A stretch of 64,000 nucleotides of DNA, taken from positions 1,798,001 through 1,862,000 of the forward strand of contig NZ_CP082249.1 of NCBI RefSeq assembly GCF_019879105.1, given 5' to 3'. Numbering within the stretch: the first letter of the stretch is position 1; each line of letters begins with the position of its first letter. The translations under genes and the position numbers were made by a program. Under the pieces are notes generated by a model. That model made no database searches, had not been told where the DNA came from, and worked only from the letters and a program-made list of their open reading frames with translations. Shown one piece after another: positions 9,129 through 17,554 of this stretch. Source of the stretch: Natrinema sp. SYSU A 869. GTDB lineage: Archaea; Halobacteriota; Halobacteria; Halobacteriales; Natrialbaceae.

Positions 9129-10657
9129 CGTCGCTCACCCCATTCGCGCCCGGCCGCGAGGACGGCCGCGAGTCGATCGCCGGGCCCGACTTCGAACGCG
9201 CGGACCCGGTCGAGTCGCCCGATATCACGGCGCAATGCCTCGAACTCGAGGTAACGGTCGTACGCTCGTTCGACGTCGTCGATGCCGCTGGGTTCATAGA
9301 GCACCGTGGGTGCGAGAAAGACCGTGACGGCGGCGTTGTTCGCGCGGGCCATCGACACCGTCTCGCGAAGTTCGGACGGCTCGGCGTCGTCGGTGAAGAT
9401 GACGGCCCACGTCGAGGACGCGTTCGACGTCAGTGCCGTCTCCACGGCGTCGAAGAGCGGTCGCTCCCGAACACGGCGGTAGTACCGCTGGGAATCGGCG
9501 TAGAACGGACGGAGCGTCTCGGCGAAGGAGTCGCCGTCGGCCTCGAGATCGCGAACTGAGCGACGAGCCGTCGCCCGCGTCGGCCGGTCGTGAATCGACG
9601 GATCGGGGCCGGCGGTCGTCCGAGTCGGGCGTCCTCGCTCGGTGTGCCCGCCGTCGGTCGCTTGTGATGGCGTTCGAGCGGCCGGCTCGGCAGCGCTCCG
9701 GGCGGTCGGTTCCGACGGCGTCGGCTCGATGTCGAGGAGTTCGCGGCGAACCGTCGCATACGTCTCGGCCGTCGCCGTAGGATCGATACGGGTCGTCACG
9801 CCGCGGTCGTCGACGCCAACGAGCCCGAGCGGGTCGTCGAGTTCACGGGCACTTTCAGCCGTCGAGAGCACTACCTCACGGAGGTAGTCGAGTTTCGTCT
9901 CTGCCGGTGGGCCAGTCGAGAGGGATCGGCGGTGATCGACCACGAGGAGGGTCCGACGCGTCGTCTCGGTCTCGTACTCGCGGACGTGGGGCGTCGCGAG
10001 CCGCGCGGTCGCCTTCCAATCGATCCGCTTGGCCGCGTCCCCAGGAACGTGTTCCCGTATTTCGGCCGGCTCGATCCCGCGGCCCGACCGGCGTAGCGTG
10101 TGTGCACCGTACAGGCTCGTGAGCCGATCGCCGCCCTCACCGACGTGAATTTGCTGGGGGCCTCGCGACTCGACCGAGACAGTCGGTTGCTCGGCCGTTG
10201 CGAACGTCTCGACGAACCGACCGTCGGTCGCGGTCACTCGAGCCGCATCGAACCGGTGGCGACCGACGACCGGCCACGTGACGGCCACGGTCTCCGTTGT
10301 GGCCGTCGCATTGGGCTCGAGCGCGACGCCCGTCGCGTCACGGTCCGGCGTCGTCGCCGCGGTCGGCAGGCCAGCGTCCACGTTGAGGGAGAGGAGCGCC
10401 GGGTCCGCGAGCCTGGCGTCCATCGTTACCGGCGTCGACTCGTCGGCTCGAACGGTCGCGGACGGAAGTGATCGCGTCACTGAGAGTCGGCGTCTCGCTC
10501 GGTCGAGCGCAGCGAGAAACGAGTACTGTGACGCGAGGATCCACGCGCCGATCAGTACCGTTCCCGCCAGGGGGAGCGGACGATCGATGACGACCGCGAA
10601 CGCGGCCAGAAACCCCGCGAGGGAGAGGCTAGCCCAGAGTTCACGCGTCAGTCGCAT
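9125..10657 (-). CDS. DUF58 domain protein, MoxR partner
   Basis: ATG 10657 is preferred; a GTG at 10669 is an alternative giving four more residues. The protein has about 510 residues with two N-terminal membrane segments (about 8-40), an immunoglobulin-like region with a LYGAHTLRRSGRGIEPAEIR segment, and then the DUF58 core with REHVPGDAAKRIDWKATAR (about 205-223), the family hallmark. The rest resembles a von Willebrand A-like fold (LLVVDHRRSLSTG) with a long, probably disordered, Thr/Arg-rich insertion at about 330-365. DUF58 proteins are thought to work with MoxR ATPases on cell-envelope proteins. It heads a three-gene operon converging on the MoxR gene. Confidence 0.92.
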   Translation of the reverse strand: MRLTRELWASLSLAGFLAAFAVVIDRPLPLAGTVLIGAWILASQYSFLAALDRARRRLSVTRSLPSATVRADESTPVTMDARLADPALLSLNVDAGLPTAATTPDRDATGVALEPNATATTETVAVTWPVVGRHRFDAARVTATDGRFVETFATAEQPTVSVESRGPQQIHVGEGGDRLTSLYGAHTLRRSGRGIEPAEIREHVPGDAAKRIDWKATARLATPHVREYETETTRRTLLVVDHRRSLSTGPPAETKLDYLREVVLSTAESARELDDPLGLVGVDDRGVTTRIDPTATAETYATVRRELLDIEPTPSEPTARSAAEPAARTPSQATDGGHTERGRPTRTTAGPDPSIHDRPTRATARRSVRDLEADGDSFAETLRPFYADSQRYYRRVRERPLFDAVETALTSNASSTWAVIFTDDAEPSELRETVSMARANNAAVTVFLAPTVLYEPSGIDDVERAYDRYLEFEALRRDIGRLDRVRAFEVGPGDRLAAVLAAGREWGERR

Positions 10658-10750
10658 ACCGTTTGTCACGTCCCATCGGGACAGTGTTGAAGCTACTGGT
10701 CATCACCACCCATTGCAACATCGCGCCGTAAAACAGATCGAACCGAAGAC

Positions 10751-10900
10751 TTACTCCTCGTCGCGGCCCTCGCTGAGGTGTTGCCAAATTTCGACGCAGC
10801 CCACGCCATCATCGATATCGTCAATCAGTTCCTCGTCAGTCGCTTCGCCGGGTCGTTCACACGTCTCTGACGACTCGTCGGAATCGCTTGTCTCAGCCAT
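10751..10900 (-). CDS. small acidic protein
   Basis: From ATG 10900 this gives 49 residues, very acidic, ending DDGVGCVEIWQHLSEGRDEE. A longer reading from 10942 adds a basic, Arg/Tyr-rich N-terminus and is less likely. A TATA-like TTTATTGC lies about 28 bases upstream of ATG 10900, which fits a leaderless transcript. The conserved-looking GCVEIWQHLSE segment and two Cys suggest a real small protein; small haloarchaeal proteins of this type are common and uncharacterised. Confidence 0.6.
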   Translation of the reverse strand: MAETSDSDESSETCERPGEATDEELIDDIDDGVGCVEIWQHLSEGRDEE

Positions 10901-10924
10901 ACGAACCGTGTTGCGACGCCGGTA

Positions 10925-10932
10925 GCAATAAA
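10925..10932 (-). promoter_or_regulatory. TATA box of the small acidic protein gene
   Basis: On the minus strand TTTATTGC lies centred about 28 bases before ATG 10900. It decides between the two possible starts of the small protein. Confidence 0.45.
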
Positions 10933-11076
10933 TTTGCTGCACTAGAATCTTATACTATTATCTTTTCATAACGAAGAAATCTAGGATGGGGAGTAAATAA
11001 TAGTGGTGTGATTATCATAGGGACTTTCCAATGGATACATTTTTTGCTATCGTTCGGCTCACTACCTAATAGCATC

Positions 11077-12249
11077 ATGTCAATGCTGCTCACCGGTGGA
11101 GACGGATATATAGGCTGGCCCACAGCAGTTCGCATCGCTTCCCGAACCGACGATCAAATCGTCCTCGTCGACAACTTCGGGCGACGAGACTGGGTCGAAA
11201 CCGTCGGATCGACGAGCGCAACGCCCGTCGTTTCGATGGCGGAACGGCTCGAGGCGGCCAGCGAGGTCCACGGCGTTCGGAACCTCTCGTTCGTCGAGGG
11301 AGACCTCACTGACGGCGAGTTCGTCGACCGACTGATCCGAATTCACGAACCCGAGACGATCGTCCACACGGCGGCCCAACCGTCGGCACCGTACTCCCAG
11401 ATCAGCCGCGATCGGGCGAATTTCACCCAGCACAACAACCTCCAGGCGACGCGGAACCTCCTGTGGTCGCTGCAGGAACACGGCCTCGAGGACACGCACT
11501 TCATCGAGACCACGACGACCGGGGTGTACGGCGCGCCCGAGTTTCCCATCCCGGAAGGCGGGGCGACGATGGAACACCGTGGCGAGCGCGACGACGTTCC
11601 GTTTCCGGCGATGGCCGGGAGCTGGTATCACCTGACGAAGTCCCACGACGCGGCGAACATGCGGCTGGCACACGACCAGTTCGACATTCCGGTATCAGAC
11701 GTTCGGACGGCGATCACCCACGGCACCGAAACCACCGAGACGGCGGCCGACCCCAGACTCGGGACGCGGTTCGACTTCGACTACTACTTCGGCGTCGTCG
11801 CACACCGGTTCTGCGCGCAGGCCGTCGCCGGCTATCCGATGACCGTCTACGGGCGCGGCGAGCAGCGCAAGCCCTTCATCGCGCTCGAGGACGCCGTCGA
11901 GGGACTGGCGCGACTGGCACTTACGGATCCGAACGAGCGCCCCGACGACCACACTGTCTACAATCAGGTCACGCGATCGATCAGCATCGTCGAGATCGCC
12001 GAGACCGTCGCTGACGTGGCGAATGAGTTCGGGTTGGGCGTCGAGGTCGAGCACTTCGAGAACCCACGGTCGGAGGACGAGACCCACGCAATGGAGATCG
12101 AAAACGATCGCTACGAGGCGTTAATCGATGGCCGCACGACGTCGTTCGAAGCGAGCGTTCGCACGATCCTCGAGACGCTGCTCGAGCACGAGGACGTCAT
12201 CGTCGCGCACGAAGACCGCTTCCTCCCCAGCGTTTTGAGCGAGGGCTGA
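11077..12249 (+). CDS. SQD1-like NAD-dependent sugar epimerase (UDP-sulfoquinovose synthase family)
   Basis: ATG 11077 gives 390 residues; the upstream in-frame extension to 11008 is hydrophobic and lacks a Rossmann start. The N-terminal dinucleotide motif is GGDGYIG. The segment AAQPSAPYSQISRDRANFTQ with HNNLQATRNLLW is specific for UDP-sulfoquinovose synthases (plant SQD1, Sulfolobus Agl3) and is not seen in ordinary UDP-glucose epimerases. Catalytic residues appear intact: Thr147 in TTTGVYG, Tyr184 and Lys188 in SWYHLTKSHD. DYYFGVVAHRFCAQAVAGYP also matches the family. SQD1 joins sulfite to UDP-glucose to make UDP-sulfoquinovose. First of five or six co-directional genes for sugar modification. 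Whether the product is truly sulfonated is inference. Confidence 0.82.
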   Translation: MSMLLTGGDGYIGWPTAVRIASRTDDQIVLVDNFGRRDWVETVGSTSATPVVSMAERLEAASEVHGVRNLSFVEGDLTDGEFVDRLIRIHEPETIVHTAAQPSAPYSQISRDRANFTQHNNLQATRNLLWSLQEHGLEDTHFIETTTTGVYGAPEFPIPEGGATMEHRGERDDVPFPAMAGSWYHLTKSHDAANMRLAHDQFDIPVSDVRTAITHGTETTETAADPRLGTRFDFDYYFGVVAHRFCAQAVAGYPMTVYGRGEQRKPFIALEDAVEGLARLALTDPNERPDDHTVYNQVTRSISIVEIAETVADVANEFGLGVEVEHFENPRSEDETHAMEIENDRYEALIDGRTTSFEASVRTILETLLEHEDVIVAHEDRFLPSVLSEG

Positions 12250-12252
12250 CCT

Positions 12253-13260
12253 ATGCGGATACTGGTCACTGGCGGCTGTGGCTACATCGGAAGTGCACTC
12301 GTTCGTCGCCTCCGCGAGAACGAGGCGGTCTCCGAGGTCGTCGTCCTCGATTCGCTCGCAGGTGGCTCGCCGCGGGCACTGCTTGGAGCGATCGGTGACG
12401 ACCTCGAGTTTCGGCAGGGAGACGTCAGGAACTACGAGGACGTCGAGAGCGCGATGCGTGGCGTCGACCGCGTGATCCACCTCGCGTCGATCACCGGCGC
12501 TGAGAGCACGCACGACCGCCGTGAGGAGACGCGTGCCGTTATCGTCGGCGGCACCGAGAACGTCGTGACTGCGGCGGGTGAGGTTGGCGTCGAATCGGTC
12601 GTGTACGCCTCCTCGTGCAACAGTTACGGCCGCGTTGCGAGCACGAACATCGACGAGACGGCGACGCCAGCACCCCGAAACCCGTACGCTGAGGCAAAAG
12701 TCGAAGCCGAACGGGTGGTCCGCGACGCGGCAGCCGCCAACGACTTCTCGGCGACGTCGCTTCGAATGAGCACGAATTACGGCTCTGCACCCGGGGTTCG
12801 ATTCAACCTCGTCGTCAACCACTTCGTCTTCCGGGGGCTGACCGGCCGGCCGCTGACGGTGTACGGCGACGGCAGGAACTGGCGGCCATTCATTCACGTT
12901 CGCGATGCCGCTCGAGCGTACGAACACGCGGCGATCACGCCGGATCGGTGGCCGCGAGACGTGTACAACGTCGGGAGCACCGAACAGAACTACCGCATCG
13001 AGGACGTCGCTCGCGTCGTCAGAGAGGAACTCGGCCGAGACCTCGAGATCATCTATCTCGAGGACGAACAGCCGGGGCCGTCCTACCACGTCGAGTTCGA
13101 CCGCCTCTCGGAGACGGGGTTCGAACCGTCGTGGACGCTGCGAGCGGGGGTTCGCGAACTCGCCGAACGGTTCACGCAGTCGCATGACGCCGCCGGCGCA
13201 CTGGACGCATCGAAACCGAACCCGTCGTCACAGGAGGTGAACGTCGATGGTCGCCGATAA
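12253..13260 (+). CDS. NAD-dependent sugar epimerase/dehydratase (extended SDR)
   Basis: A protein of 335 residues starting three bases after the SQD1-like gene. GGCGYIGS at the N-terminus is the NAD-binding motif; the active site has Ser in ASSCNSYG and the YxxxK pair in NPYAEAK. FIHVRDAARAYEHA is the conserved segment that follows the sugar-nucleotide site in UDP-sugar epimerases. It overlaps the next gene by 14 bases. It probably acts on a UDP- or dTDP-hexose in the same pathway as its neighbours; the exact substrate and reaction (4-epimerisation or 4,6-dehydration) cannot be read from the sequence. Confidence 0.88.
   Translation: MRILVTGGCGYIGSALVRRLRENEAVSEVVVLDSLAGGSPRALLGAIGDDLEFRQGDVRNYEDVESAMRGVDRVIHLASITGAESTHDRREETRAVIVGGTENVVTAAGEVGVESVVYASSCNSYGRVASTNIDETATPAPRNPYAEAKVEAERVVRDAAAANDFSATSLRMSTNYGSAPGVRFNLVVNHFVFRGLTGRPLTVYGDGRNWRPFIHVRDAARAYEHAAITPDRWPRDVYNVGSTEQNYRIEDVARVVREELGRDLEIIYLEDEQPGPSYHVEFDRLSETGFEPSWTLRAGVRELAERFTQSHDAAGALDASKPNPSSQEVNVDGRR
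13233..13240 (+). promoter_or_regulatory. strong Shine-Dalgarno inside the upstream gene
   Basis: GGAGGTGA, a full match to the archaeal anti-SD, lies six bases before ATG 13247 while still inside the preceding coding region. It fixes the start of the third epimerase gene despite the 14-base overlap. Confidence 0.75.
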
Positions 13261-14284
13261 CGCCGACTCCGGTGTCACATCGACGGGCGATGAATCCCAG
13301 CCGACGGGCGATGAGTCCCAGCAGATCCGCGTCGCGGTCACCGGTGCGGCGGGATACATCGGGAGTCGCGTCGTCGCGCTCCTCCAGTCCGAACGACCGG
13401 CATGGTCGATCACGGCGATCGACGACTTCTATCGCGGCTCACTGCGACGGATCGGCGACGTCACCGTCAAGCACGTCGACGTTCGGAACCGCGACCGTCT
13501 GTGGGAAGCGCTCGAGGGTGCAGACATCGTGATGCACCTCGCCGCGATCAGCGGCGTCGAGGACTGCGAATCGAACCCGGATCTGGCCTACGAGATCAAC
13601 GTGACCGGGACGGGCCACGTCGCGCGGTTCTGTAGGCAACGCGGCGCAGCCCTGATATTCCCCGCGAGCATGGCGGTTGTCGGCGACCCTCAGGAGTTCC
13701 CGATCACGGCCGATCAGCCTCGAGCGCCCCTGAACTGGTACGGGCGGACCAAGTTCGCGGGCGAGCAGCTTATCGACGCCCTCGCCGCTGACTCGTTCCC
13801 GGCGCACCTGTTCCTTAAATCGAACCTGTACGGCGATCACACGATTGACGGAGAGATCATCACGAAGGGAGCGGTGCTCAACTTCTTCGTCGAACGGGCG
13901 CTCGCGGCCGAACCGCTGCCCGTCTACGAACCGGGCACCCAATCGCGGAACTTCGTCCACGTGAAGGACGTCGCTCGAGCCTATCTCCGGAGCGCCGATG
14001 TGCTCGTCGATCGACTGGACGAGGGAGCGACCGGCACCGAGGCGTTCACGATCGCGAGCGACGAGGACCCCAGCGTGATGGCGCTCGCCGAGGTCGTCAG
14101 CGACTGCGTCGACGACGTATTAGGCATCGACGTCCCGACCGAACTCATCGAAAACCCCCGCGGCGACGAGACACTCGTCAACGCCTTCCCGGTCGAGACG
14201 ACGCAGACCCACGACCGCCTCGGCTGGGATCCAACGCACACAGTCGAAGACACGATACGGAGACTCGTCGAACGGAACGCATGA
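13247..14284 (+). CDS. NAD-dependent sugar epimerase/dehydratase (extended SDR)
   Basis: A protein of 345 residues. A hydrophilic N-terminus of about 27 residues holds a twice-repeated TGDESQ unit; the Rossmann motif GAAGYIGS follows. The active site has Ser in PASMAVVGD and the Tyr-Lys pair in NWYGRTKF. FVHVKDVARAYLRS is the usual downstream family segment. It is the third epimerase in a row and overlaps its neighbours on both sides (14 bases upstream, ATGA downstream), so it belongs to one translationally coupled operon. Substrate unknown; likely a nucleotide-activated hexose for the surface glycan. Confidence 0.88.
   Translation: MVADNADSGVTSTGDESQPTGDESQQIRVAVTGAAGYIGSRVVALLQSERPAWSITAIDDFYRGSLRRIGDVTVKHVDVRNRDRLWEALEGADIVMHLAAISGVEDCESNPDLAYEINVTGTGHVARFCRQRGAALIFPASMAVVGDPQEFPITADQPRAPLNWYGRTKFAGEQLIDALAADSFPAHLFLKSNLYGDHTIDGEIITKGAVLNFFVERALAAEPLPVYEPGTQSRNFVHVKDVARAYLRSADVLVDRLDEGATGTEAFTIASDEDPSVMALAEVVSDCVDDVLGIDVPTELIENPRGDETLVNAFPVETTQTHDRLGWDPTHTVEDTIRRLVERNA
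13282..13323 (+). repeat. two 21-base tandem copies inside coding sequence
   Basis: ACGGGCGATGA-TCCCAG occurs twice in tandem with a 21-base period, encoding TGDESQ twice in the disordered N-terminus of the third epimerase. It looks like a recent in-frame duplication. Confidence 0.7.
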
Positions 14285-15315
14285 GTCCGATTCCGCCCGA
14301 CCCGCTCGACGTCGCGTTGCTCGCGCTCACGGTCGCCATCCTCTACTGGGGGTTCGATCGCTACCGGCGACGGTTCGAGCGAAGCGACCTCGCCATCGCG
14401 GTTGCGCTCGCGGGCGGCGTGGCGTCGCTCGTGTTCGTCCCGGAGGCGTTCGACGTCGTCGGGGCTGCACTCGAAATTGAACGGCGCTACGTCGTCGTGT
14501 CGCTGCTCGCGACGCTCGTCCTGCTCTGCGTCGTCCTGTACGCGTTGAGCGTCGCCAGGGCGGCTCGCGACGAGGTCGCGGCGCTGACCCGATCGCTCTC
14601 CGTCGATCAGGCCCCACGGACGGACGGCGGCGCGGAGACGGTGTTCGTCGTGATTCCCGCGTACAACGAGGGCGATACCGTTGGCACCGTCGTGTCGTCG
14701 CTCCCGGAGTCGGTCCGCGGATACGACGTCCAGCCGCTGGTCGTGTCGGACGGCTCCGCCGACGAGACCGCCGCACGAGCCGCCTCGAGCGGCGCGATGG
14801 TCGTCGAGCACCCGATCAATCAGGGTCAGGGCGGTGCCCTGAAGACCGGGTTCGAGATCGCACTCGAAAACGAGGCGGCGATCGTCGTCACGGCGGACGG
14901 CGACGGCCAGCACCCGTCGTCGGAACTGGACCGGCTCGTCGCGCCGATCGTCGAGGACGAGGCCGATTACGTGATGGGATCACGGTACCTCGGTGTCGAT
15001 CGCTCCGGCAACGGCGTCGTTCGACAGACCGGAATTCGGTTCTTTACCGGCCTGATCAACGTCCTGATGAACACCGACATCACCGACTGTACGAACGGCT
15101 ATCGGGCGATTCGGGGCTCGATGCTCAAGCAGCTCACCCTCACCGAGGAGCGCTTCAACGCGCCCGAGTTGATCATCGAAGCCCGGAAGAACGGCCTCCG
15201 ACTCGAGGAGATCCCGATCAGGATCGAGGACCGAAAGGACGGCGACAGCAAGAAGCCCAAGCTGGGATTCGCGGTCGGTCTGACGCGCATCATCGTGGTC
15301 GCGTGGCTGCGATGA
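14281..15315 (+). CDS. DUF2304 membrane domain fused to GT2 glycosyltransferase
   Basis: A protein of 344 residues. Three membrane segments (about 8-25, 37-55 and 70-92) with the RRYVVVSLLATLVLLCVVLY segment form a DUF2304-like N-terminal domain. The rest is a family 2 glycosyltransferase of the dolichyl-phosphate mannose/glucose synthase type: VVIPAYNEGDTV (about 123-134), VVSDGSADET, NQGQGGALKTG, and the metal-binding DGDGQH. The ATGA overlap couples it to the third epimerase. It likely moves a sugar from a nucleotide donor onto a polyprenyl phosphate at the cytoplasmic membrane face. Confidence 0.9.
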   Translation: MSPIPPDPLDVALLALTVAILYWGFDRYRRRFERSDLAIAVALAGGVASLVFVPEAFDVVGAALEIERRYVVVSLLATLVLLCVVLYALSVARAARDEVAALTRSLSVDQAPRTDGGAETVFVVIPAYNEGDTVGTVVSSLPESVRGYDVQPLVVSDGSADETAARAASSGAMVVEHPINQGQGGALKTGFEIALENEAAIVVTADGDGQHPSSELDRLVAPIVEDEADYVMGSRYLGVDRSGNGVVRQTGIRFFTGLINVLMNTDITDCTNGYRAIRGSMLKQLTLTEERFNAPELIIEARKNGLRLEEIPIRIEDRKDGDSKKPKLGFAVGLTRIIVVAWLR

Positions 15316-15389
15316 CGCCGCCGCATTTGGCCGCGCGTGTCCTGGGGACCGGCGGTGAAGCGACTGCGGGACGCGCGGGTTTAGCTATC

Positions 15390-16043
15390 ATGAGAGCGAA
15401 CGAAACACGGAAACGAAACGTCGAACAGACTTTCGAACGCTGTATCGAGCCCCACGTCAAGGATGAGAGCGTCCTCGACATCGGGTGTGTCGCACACGAC
15501 TCCGCCAAGCGACACGACGAGGCGTGGTTGCACGAACTCGTCGTCCAGGTGGCCGACGATGCACTCGGCGTCGACGTCCTCGAAGACGAACTCTCCGCGC
15601 TCGCAGACGCGGGATACGACGTCACCGCCGGCGATGCACAGGATCTCTCGCTCGAGGAGACGTTCGATGTGATCGTCGTCGGCGAACTGATCGAACACCT
15701 GGTCGACTTCGACGGGCTACTAGAGTCGGTTGACGAGCACCTGGCCGACGGCGGCAAACTCGTCATCACGACGCCGAACGCGATGGCGGTCCACTGGACC
15801 GCTCTTCGCCTCTTGGACCAAACGTTCGTCAACACGGGCCATACGTGCTGGTTCGACGCCGTGACCCTGACCCAGCTCCTCGAGAGATACGGGTTCGAGC
15901 CGATCGAGATCACGTACGTCGGCGACTGTCGGCTCACGCTCGACGATCCGCTCCAGATCGGCGGCTGGCTGTGCGAGCGCGCCCTGCCGGATCGAGTCGG
16001 GAAGAGCACGCTCGCCGTCGTCGCCGCCCGCAGCGGCGAGTAG
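15390..16043 (+). CDS. SAM-dependent methyltransferase, class I
   Basis: From ATG 15390 the protein has 217 residues. An earlier ATG at 15312 overlaps the glycosyltransferase stop (ATGA) and would add 26 residues, but those codons lack the G/C third-base bias of the gene. The SAM site is ESVLDIGCVAHDS (about 27-39); GVDVLEDEL gives the acidic ribose-binding loop; EELIEHL-like GELIEHLVD and GGKLVITTPN are standard for methyltransferases. NTGHTCWFDAVTLTQLLERY resembles enzymes acting on sugars or sugar lipids. Last gene of the plus-strand sugar operon, converging on the GT4 operon. It probably methylates the glycan; this is inferred from context. Confidence 0.85.
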   Translation: MRANETRKRNVEQTFERCIEPHVKDESVLDIGCVAHDSAKRHDEAWLHELVVQVADDALGVDVLEDELSALADAGYDVTAGDAQDLSLEETFDVIVVGELIEHLVDFDGLLESVDEHLADGGKLVITTPNAMAVHWTALRLLDQTFVNTGHTCWFDAVTLTQLLERYGFEPIEITYVGDCRLTLDDPLQIGGWLCERALPDRVGKSTLAVVAARSGE

Positions 16044-16213
16044 TCGATCGCGTTCGGAGACGCAACTAGCGGCCGCTCGTCGGTTCCGACTGTTTTCAGC
16101 CGTTCAATCAGTCATCGTCCGCGCTCGCCGACCAGCGACGGCTCGCCGGCCGCACCGCTGCGAGCGGTGTGTCGGACCGTCCGATGAGGAGAGAAAGAGA
16201 GGGAGAGCGACGA

Positions 16214-17554
16214 CTACCGGCGGAGGCCGGCGGCCGCCGCGAGCCGGCCGAGCCGGGCTCGGAGCTCAGAGCCGGCGGTCCCGCGCTCTCGAGCAACCCC
16301 AGAGAGGAGGTCGCCGACTCGGTCACCCAGTTCGTCCCAGCGGTGTTCCCGGTCGACGAACTCGATTCCGCGCCGGCCCATCGATCGCCGCCGCTCCGGA
16401 TCGTCGGCGAGTTCCCGAAGCGCCGCAGCGACGGCGTCCGGCTCGTTCTCGACGGCGAGTCCGGCCCCGGCGTCCTCGGTGACGGCCTCGATCTCCGCGA
16501 CGGCACTGGCGACGTAGGGTGTGCCCAGTGCCATCGTCTCGAGGAACTTCGTCGGCCGCGCGTACTCGAGGGTGCGATCCGTCTCGAGGGGCACCAGGCT
16601 GATCGCCGACGACGCCACCAGCCCCGGGACCTCCTCGCGGGGAACCGGCCCGTTGATCTGAACGCGGTCGTCGATGCCGAGGTCGGCGGCCAGCGCCTCG
16701 AGTTCGGCCCGCCGTTCGCCGAAGCCGTAGATGACGAGGTCGTGGTCGATATCGGCGCGTCGGAACCCACGCAGGAACGGCTCGAAGGCCTGGCCCTCGC
16801 CCAGCTTGCCCGTGTAGATGATTCGGGGTCGGTCCTCGTCCGCGACCGAGGGATCGAAGAGGTCGTCGTCGACGCCGAACGGGACCGTCTCGATCTTCCC
16901 GTCGTCGAGATCGTACGTCTCACGGTAGTAGGCCGCCATCGTCGGGGTGAGCGCGACGAGTCGATCGCAGCGCTCGACGGCGACCCGTTCCATCCACTGC
17001 AGCAGCCGATAAGCGAGCGATCCCTCGTCGGTAAATCCGAAATCGACTGCGTTGTCGAGCCAGCGGTCGTAGACGTCGACGACGAGGCCGCGTCCGGTCG
17101 CCAGCGCCGCGAGTCCGGGCAGGAGCGTCGTGTGCGGGCCGATCTGGACGACGACGCAGTCGTACTTCCGGCCGTGAACGAGCACGTAGATCGTTGCGAG
17201 AATCGCGAAGATTCCGTGGTTCAGGATCCGCTCGAGGTCGGTCCGATCCTCGATGGGCTGGTAGGTGAACAGTCGCGTGACGGGAACGCCGTCGATCCGC
17301 TCGCTCGACCATGGGCTGTATCGCCGCTCGAACTCCCCGACGGGAACGGACGGCTGCGGACAGACCACGCGCGCATTGAGGTGGTCGGGCGCATTCCGGA
17401 GGAGTTTCTCCCACCGATGTGCGCCGGCCATCGACTCCGGCGGAAACAGTTGCGAGACGACCAAGACGGACGGATCGCCACCCTGTCCCGTCCGCTCGCG
17501 CGCTGAACGCCGCTCCGACGGCGGTGACCGTGTTGTCGTGGTGTCCCCGGTCAC
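16214..17554 (-). CDS. glycosyltransferase family 4
   Basis: A protein of 446 residues with two Rossmann halves (GT-B). The N-terminal half has VVSQLFPPESMAGAHRWEKL, typical of WbuB/WcaI-like transferases; the C-terminal half has IIYTGKLGEGQAFE and, for the nucleotide-sugar site, SLVPLETDRTLEYARPTKF followed by ETMALGTPYVAS. An extra basic helical tail ends the chain. Its start overlaps the stop of the UDP-ManNAc dehydrogenase-like gene by four bases, so the two are coupled, which suggests that the transferred sugar is the uronic acid made next door (inference). Confidence 0.9.
   Translation of the reverse strand: MTGDTTTTRSPPSERRSARERTGQGGDPSVLVVSQLFPPESMAGAHRWEKLLRNAPDHLNARVVCPQPSVPVGEFERRYSPWSSERIDGVPVTRLFTYQPIEDRTDLERILNHGIFAILATIYVLVHGRKYDCVVVQIGPHTTLLPGLAALATGRGLVVDVYDRWLDNAVDFGFTDEGSLAYRLLQWMERVAVERCDRLVALTPTMAAYYRETYDLDDGKIETVPFGVDDDLFDPSVADEDRPRIIYTGKLGEGQAFEPFLRGFRRADIDHDLVIYGFGERRAELEALAADLGIDDRVQINGPVPREEVPGLVASSAISLVPLETDRTLEYARPTKFLETMALGTPYVASAVAEIEAVTEDAGAGLAVENEPDAVAAALRELADDPERRRSMGRRGIEFVDREHRWDELGDRVGDLLSGVARERGTAGSELRARLGRLAAAAGLRR

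Noticed and set aside
13282-13323. Short tandem repeat as a CRISPR unit
   Set aside because: Only two copies without spacers, in frame inside a coding region.
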